A stretch of DNA of 64,000 nt, from assembly GCF_015277855.1 (NCBI RefSeq), contig NZ_CP063812.1, forward strand, positions 1,488,001 through 1,552,000. The letters are read 5' to 3'. This document shows, in pieces, positions 60,360 to 64,000 of this stretch. The notes beneath the pieces are model-generated. The model worked only from the letters and a program-made list of their open reading frames with translations. It was not told the origin of the DNA and searched no databases. How positions within the stretch are numbered: position 1 is the first letter of the stretch; the number at the start of each line of letters is the position of its first letter. Source of the DNA: Microbacterium cremeum (GTDB lineage: Bacteria; Actinomycetota; Actinomycetes; Actinomycetales; Microbacteriaceae). The position numbers and the translations under genes were made by a program.

Positions 60360-61829
60360 ATGACGGAGATCAGCCCGAACGACCTACAGGGGCTCGCGGA
60401 CAAGGTAAACCGCCAGGCGTACGGCAAGTATCTTCGCCGGGTTGTACTTCGGAAGGTGCGGCAGTTCGTCGACAAGGAGGTCCGTTTCGACTTCCCAGTG
60501 ACTGCCATCATCGGACCGAACGGCGGTGGCAAGTCGACGGTCTTGGGGGCAGCGGCGCTCGCATACAAGGACGTGAAGCCTGAGCGATTCTTCGCCAAGA
60601 GCGGCCGCTACGACTCAAGCATGGTGAAGTGGTCGATCGAGCACGGAGTGATCGACAAGGATGTCGACACAGCGTCGGAGATTCGCCGAAGTGTGAACTT
60701 TCCAACGTCGAAGTGGAATCGCAAGCCCTTCGCGCGCGATGTGTTGGTCTTCGGCGTTACGCGCACCGTCCCGGCAACCGAGCGGTCCGATCTACGGCTA
60801 GCGCGCGGGAGCAGCTTCAAAGCAGTATCTGAGACCAATCTGCCTCCTGAGGTAATCGAAGCCACGCAATCCATCCTTGGTAAGGCGGTGAATGGGTACT
60901 CCGAGTTGGACGTAACCACTCGCGCGACTCTCTACGCGGCGCAGGACAGCGACACGGGAACGTCCTACACCGAGTTTCACTTCGGAGCCGGCCAGGCAAG
61001 CATCATCCGCATCGTGGCCGGGGTTGAAGCAGCCGAGGAGAACAGCCTGATTCTGATTGAGGAGATCGAGAACGGCCTGCATCCGGTAGCCATTCGGCGG
61101 CTTGTCGACTACCTCCTGAGCGTTGCTATCCGAAAGAAGTGCCAGGTGATCTTCACTACCCACTCCTCAGAGGCGCTTGAGGCTCTCCCGCCAGGCGCGG
61201 TCTGGGCGGCTTTCGACGGTGAGGTAGTGCAGGGCGCGCTCAACATCGAAGCCTTGCGAGCAATCACGGGGACCATCCCGGCGCGGATCGCGATCTTCGC
61301 CGAGGACAACTTCGCTGAGCTTGTAATCGCGACGAGCTTGCGTCACCGAGGGGTCGACCTCGCCGCAGTGGCGATCCACGGGCTTGGAGGAGCGGAGCAG
61401 GCGATCAAAGTTCAGCGAGCAAGACGGGGCGATCCCACCGCTCTCGTCCCCAGCGTCGTGTACTTGGACGGCGACAAGGCGGAGTCTGTTGACGCCGATT
61501 CGCTCATCTTCGTATTGCCGGGGGATAGCGACCCCGAAGCTCACATCTTCGATGTAGTTCTCGGTGATCTCGACAACCAGGCGGCAAAACTGACCGCGGC
61601 ACTGAATCTCCCCATGGACCAACAGGACAGGGTCAAGCAAGTGGTTCGTGAAACGGGCCTGACGAACTTGGACCGGCACATCATCTACCGCCAGATCGGC
61701 GAGAAGCTTGATTTGACCGCCGAACTCGTGGTCGCGAACGCGTTCATCGGCCTTTGGGCCCAGCTGCGACCGAATGAAATCGAGTCATTCCTGGCACCCA
61801 TTGCTAACCATCTCCCCGCGAAGAGTTGA
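60360..61829 (+). CDS. OLD-like ATPase with TOPRIM-like C-terminus, candidate phage-defence protein
   Basis: A 489-residue protein with an ABC/SMC-type ATPase (AAA_15/AAA_21 group): Walker A AIIGPNGGGKSTVL (~48), signature-like FHFGAGQASIIRI (~212), Walker B SLILIEEIENGLHP (~235) and H-loop VIFTTHSSEALE. From ~315 a TOPRIM-like domain follows: IFAEDNFAELVIATSL in place of the usual VEGxxD motif, then VVYLDGDKAES with the DxD pair. This is the OLD-family layout; OLD, Gabija GajA and PARIS components share it and act against phages. The specific system cannot be assigned. Codon use has many A/T third positions unlike neighbours, supporting transfer. Confidence 0.8.
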   Translation: MTEISPNDLQGLADKVNRQAYGKYLRRVVLRKVRQFVDKEVRFDFPVTAIIGPNGGGKSTVLGAAALAYKDVKPERFFAKSGRYDSSMVKWSIEHGVIDKDVDTASEIRRSVNFPTSKWNRKPFARDVLVFGVTRTVPATERSDLRLARGSSFKAVSETNLPPEVIEATQSILGKAVNGYSELDVTTRATLYAAQDSDTGTSYTEFHFGAGQASIIRIVAGVEAAEENSLILIEEIENGLHPVAIRRLVDYLLSVAIRKKCQVIFTTHSSEALEALPPGAVWAAFDGEVVQGALNIEALRAITGTIPARIAIFAEDNFAELVIATSLRHRGVDLAAVAIHGLGGAEQAIKVQRARRGDPTALVPSVVYLDGDKAESVDADSLIFVLPGDSDPEAHIFDVVLGDLDNQAAKLTAALNLPMDQQDRVKQVVRETGLTNLDRHIIYRQIGEKLDLTAELVVANAFIGLWAQLRPNEIESFLAPIANHLPAKS

Positions 61830-61932
61830 TCGCTCGAAGAGAGATGCCGTACAAGGTTCGCGGTAGCCGGCCGACCCGGCGGCAGGACGCCTGAGTGGGG
61901 CCCGCCCTTAGGGCTGCCAACTACGCGCTCGG

Positions 61933-61958
61933 GCATGTGGGAACAAATCCCACCTTCC
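61933..61958 (+). other. tRNA-like T-arm and acceptor fragment on the opposite strand
   Basis: 22 of 26 bases match the T-arm/acceptor part of tRNA-Leu (62046-62071) but in inverted orientation. The T stem gtggg/cccac is intact. There is no obvious full cloverleaf. It could be a tRNA remnant or an element-borne mimic. Confidence 0.5.
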
Positions 61959-61969
61959 CAGCGTCAGAA

Positions 61970-61991
61970 GATGTGTCCAAAATGTGGCCAG
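61970..61991 (+). repeat. Possible integrase arm site, copy 2
   Basis: The second copy of the segment at 60268-60289, with two changes near its 3' end, just inside the tRNA-side boundary. Confidence 0.55.
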
Positions 61992-62042
61992 AAACGCGCG
62001 ACCGTCGAAAAATATCCCTGATCAGGGAATGAAAATGACCTG

Positions 62043-62124
62043 TGCGGAAGGTGGGACTTGAACCCACACGCCCGAAGGCACAGGAACCTAAATCCTGCGT
62101 GTCTGCCAGTTTCACCACTCCCGC
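62043..62124 (-). tRNA. tRNA-Leu (anticodon UAG)
   Basis: An 82-base class II tRNA. The anticodon arm CAGGA-TTTAGGT-TCCTG gives UAG, there is a long variable arm (TGCCTTCGGGCG), and the acceptor GCGGGAG pairs with CTTCCGC. The 3' end (62042-62065) is the att core. CCA is not encoded. Confidence 0.93.
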
Positions 62125-62187
62125 GAGTCCGTTCAGTCTACTGACGCGCCTGCGCGGGAGCTGTAGGGTGAGCCCCCGGAACGGGTG

Positions 62188-62400
62188 TCAGCGACGGATG
62201 CCGAACAGGAAGTAGCTGGCGGGTCCGAGCCAGTTGACGAGGATGACCGGGATCCACACAGGCTTGGGGCCGCGCACGCTCCGGGCGTCGCGATGCGCGA
62301 GGTCCCAGAACGCCAGGAACGCGAACGCCACCTGCACGATGCCGGCCAGGCCCAGCCCGGTCTTGGCCGCGGGGGAGAGGTCGGTCTTCGCCTTGGTCAT
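62188..62400 (-). CDS. Small PLDc_N-type membrane protein
   Basis: A 70-residue protein with two helices (TGLGLAGIVQVAFAFLAFWDL and PVWIPVILVNWLGPASYFLFG), the phospholipase-D N-terminal-like family. The ATG at 62400 has GAAGGGA upstream. Function unknown; it is divergent from the tad genes. Confidence 0.78.
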   Translation of the reverse strand: MTKAKTDLSPAAKTGLGLAGIVQVAFAFLAFWDLAHRDARSVRGPKPVWIPVILVNWLGPASYFLFGIRR

Positions 62401-62503
62401 CGTCGTCCCTTCGGTCGGTCCCTCCATCCTGCCGCGTACGGCCGGCCTGTGCATCTGTGGATAACTTCCGGATGCCGCAGCGCCGAGTTGCGAGGATGCT
62501 TCG

Positions 62504-63652
62504 GTGTCCCTTTCCGCCGCGCCCGTCGCCTCGATCGTCGCCGAGCGCGTACGGGAGCGGCTGCGGGCGGAGCGGTCGGACCCGTCGCGGGATCCCGAGT
62601 TCGCGGCGCAGGTCGCACGGACTGAGGTGCGGCGGCACAACGACTTCGCGCTCGCCCGAGGGCTGGCGCCGGTCGACGACGAGTCCGCGTGCGTGCGCGA
62701 GGTGCTCGCCTCGGTCGTCGGGTACGGGCCGCTGCAGGCCTACCTCGACGATCCGACGGTCGAGGAGCTGTGGATCAACGCGCCCGACCGCATCTTCGTG
62801 GCGCGCGACGGGGTGCCGGAGCAGACGCCGCTCGTGCTCACCGACACGGCCGTGCGCGACCTCGTCGAGCGGATGCTGCAGTCCACGGGGCGCCGGGTCG
62901 ACCTCTCGCAGCCGTTCGTCGACGCGTCGCTCCCCGACGGGTCTCGTCTTCATGTCGTGATCCCCGACATCACACGCCGGCACTGGGCGGTGAACATCCG
63001 CAAGTTCCTGCCCGCGTATCGCGACCTCGGTCGGCTGGTCGCAGCTGGCTCGCTCGCGCCCGACGCGGCACGGCTGCTCCGCGACGCAATGGCTGCCGGC
63101 AGCTCGGTGCTGGTATCGGGCGCGACGCATGCCGGCAAGACCACCCTTCTCGGTGCGCTCATCGGCGCCTGCCCGCCCGAGCATCGCATCGTCACGGTCG
63201 AGGAGACCTTCGAGCTGGCGGTGGCCGCGCCGGATCTGGTCGCACTGCAGGGCCGCCAGCCGAGCCTGGAGGGCACGGGCGAGGTCACGCTGCGGCGGCT
63301 GGTGAAGGAGGCGCTGCGCATGCGCCCCGACCGCCTCGTCGTCGGTGAGGTGCGCGACGCCGAGGCCCTCGACCTGCTGCTCGCGCTCAACACCGGCGTG
63401 CCCGGCGCCGCCACCATCCACGCCAACTCGGCGCGCGAGGCGCTCGCCAAGCTCGCGGCGCTCCCTCTCCTGGCCGGACGCAACATCGACGCCGCCTTCG
63501 TGCTGCCGGCGGTCGCGTCATCGGTGTCACTCGTCGCACACTGCCAGCGCTCGCCCTCCGGCGCTCGCCGCGTCGTCGAGATCGTCGCGCCCACCGGCGT
63601 GGCGGACGGGGTCATCGAGGCGCGGACCATCTACCGGGCGGACGCCGCGTGA
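62504..63652 (+). CDS. tadA: Tad/Flp pilus ATPase (TadA/CpaF-like)
   Basis: A 382-residue secretion ATPase. N-terminal VLASVVGYGPLQAYLDDPTVEELWIN (~65-90), Walker A VSGATHAGKTTLL (~205), Asp box and Walker B LRMRPDRLVVGEVRD (~280), and the His-rich loop AATIHANSARE. It powers assembly of Flp-type pili or a related competence/secretion system. GAGGA lies 7 bases before the GTG. It overlaps the next gene by 4 bases. Confidence 0.9.
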   Translation: MSLSAAPVASIVAERVRERLRAERSDPSRDPEFAAQVARTEVRRHNDFALARGLAPVDDESACVREVLASVVGYGPLQAYLDDPTVEELWINAPDRIFVARDGVPEQTPLVLTDTAVRDLVERMLQSTGRRVDLSQPFVDASLPDGSRLHVVIPDITRRHWAVNIRKFLPAYRDLGRLVAAGSLAPDAARLLRDAMAAGSSVLVSGATHAGKTTLLGALIGACPPEHRIVTVEETFELAVAAPDLVALQGRQPSLEGTGEVTLRRLVKEALRMRPDRLVVGEVRDAEALDLLLALNTGVPGAATIHANSAREALAKLAALPLLAGRNIDAAFVLPAVASSVSLVAHCQRSPSGARRVVEIVAPTGVADGVIEARTIYRADAA

Positions 63653-64000
63653 TCGTCGTGTGGGGCGCGGTCCTCGCTGCGGGGCTGCTGCTGACGGCGT
63701 CGCCGTGGCTCTGGCCCGCCGGTGCGCGCCGCCTCCCCGAGCGCAGCACGGGGAGGGTTCATCGGCTCCTAGCCGAGGCCGGCTTCGGGCGCTCCTCGGT
63801 CACCTCGGTGACCGCGGTGGCCATCGGCTGCGGTGCGCTGGCCGCCGCGGTCGCGTGGCTCATCGCGCCGGTCGGTGCCCTGTGCCTTGTCGCGGCCGTC
63901 GCGGGCATCGCGGCGCCGTTCGCGTGGCTGCGAGCCCGCCGTTCACGGCTGCAGCGGACCCGCCGCGGGCTGTGGCCCGACGTGTGCGATCTGCTGATCG
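63649..64000 (+). CDS. tadB: TadB-like type II secretion F-family membrane protein (3' part outside window)
   Basis: The first ~117 residues of a TadB/GspF-type platform protein: an N-terminal helix VWGAVLAAGLLLTASPWLWP, a cytoplasmic loop (RRLPERSTGRVHRLLAEAGF), two further helices and RRGLWPDVCDLLI, the start of the typical T2SSF domain. The GTG overlaps the TadA stop (GTGA). It runs off the right edge. Confidence 0.8.
   Translation, partial: MIVVWGAVLAAGLLLTASPWLWPAGARRLPERSTGRVHRLLAEAGFGRSSVTSVTAVAIGCGALAAAVAWLIAPVGALCLVAAVAGIAAPFAWLRARRSRLQRTRRGLWPDVCDLLI

Larger units (their letters stand above)
60176..62041. mobile_element. Integrated minimal element at tRNA-Leu
   Basis: About 1.87 kb bounded by the 24-bp repeats 60152-60175 and 62042-62065. 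Base composition is visibly less GC-rich than the flanks. It contains one gene (60360-61829), no integrase, a repeated tgtgtccaaaatgtg motif near each internal edge and a tRNA-like T-arm on the opposite strand. The non-coding 60176-60359 and 61830-62041 stretches hold only these elements. Confidence 0.75.

Noticed and set aside
60360..61829. Naming the gene as PARIS, Gabija or Retron component
   Set aside because: Only general OLD-like ATPase/TOPRIM features are visible; no second gene or specific motif supports a named system.
61921..62118. Small minus-strand ORF (MVKLADTQDL onward)
   Set aside because: It is the translation of the tRNA-Leu gene, a common artefact.

Overview
The window is a piece of chromosome from a high-GC actinobacterium, most likely a Microbacteriaceae member close to Microbacterium. 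The evidence is GC-rich third codon positions throughout, a C50-carotenoid operon (idi-crtE-crtB-crtI-crtYe-crtYf-crtEb) with a divergent MarR-type regulator, actinobacterial marker families (DUF3107, DUF3039, UPF0182, zincin_2, AdnAB-type helicase-nucleases, DUF222-HNH), and start codons placed 6-8 bases after a TAnnnT box with no leader. Genus assignment is inference.

Layout. 1-2 kb: a partial membrane-anchored EEP phosphatase, a PHP phosphoesterase and a SHOCT membrane protein. 2-22 kb: a conserved actinobacterial genome-maintenance block in the same general order as Mycobacterium tuberculosis Rv3211-Rv3193c (order from memory): DEAD-box helicase, ferritin-like protein, DUF3107, AdnB/AdnA-like helicase-nucleases, APH-type kinase, NudC, UvrD2-like helicase, an Ocin-ThiF-like protein, zincin_2 metalloprotease, Lon-like PDZ protease and UPF0182. 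22-24 kb: an AraC regulator divergent from a SnoaL-like protein. 24-30 kb: the carotenoid operon, crtR and the initiator tRNA. 30-41 kb: a nitrilase-family hydrolase, a class I aminotransferase, an HtrA protease, three CDP-glycerol glycerophosphotransferase-family proteins with a GT2 (cell-wall polymer synthesis), and a maltokinase behind a LacI-type operator. 41-50 kb: DUF222-HNH, EcsC, a LicC-like nucleotidyltransferase, an ABC exporter pair, DUF3039 and PncB. 50-53 kb: murI-rph-rdgB. 53-60 kb: a CocE hydrolase, a CDF transporter, the divergent NHEJ pair ligD/ku and DedA. 60.1-62.1 kb: an inserted element. 62-64 kb: tRNA-Leu and the start of a Tad pilus locus.

The most interesting region is 60152-62065. 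A perfect 24-bp duplication of the 3' end of tRNA-Leu(UAG) flanks about 1.9 kb of lower-GC DNA. It carries a single gene, an OLD-like ABC ATPase with a TOPRIM-like C-terminus, with no integrase. A repeated motif that could be an integrase arm site lies just inside both ends, and a tRNA-like T-arm lies on the opposite strand. This looks like a minimal integrated satellite or defence cassette.

Other unusual points are an in-frame array of four 24-bp repeats at the start of pncB, a 28-bp-arm palindrome inside the coding linker of ligD, an apparent compensated double frameshift in the AdnA-like gene, and back-to-back leaderless promoters between pncB and murI. No gene-free stretch exceeds 300 bases; the largest gaps (43050-43278, 45651-45845, 61830-62042, 60176-60359) are described in the entries.
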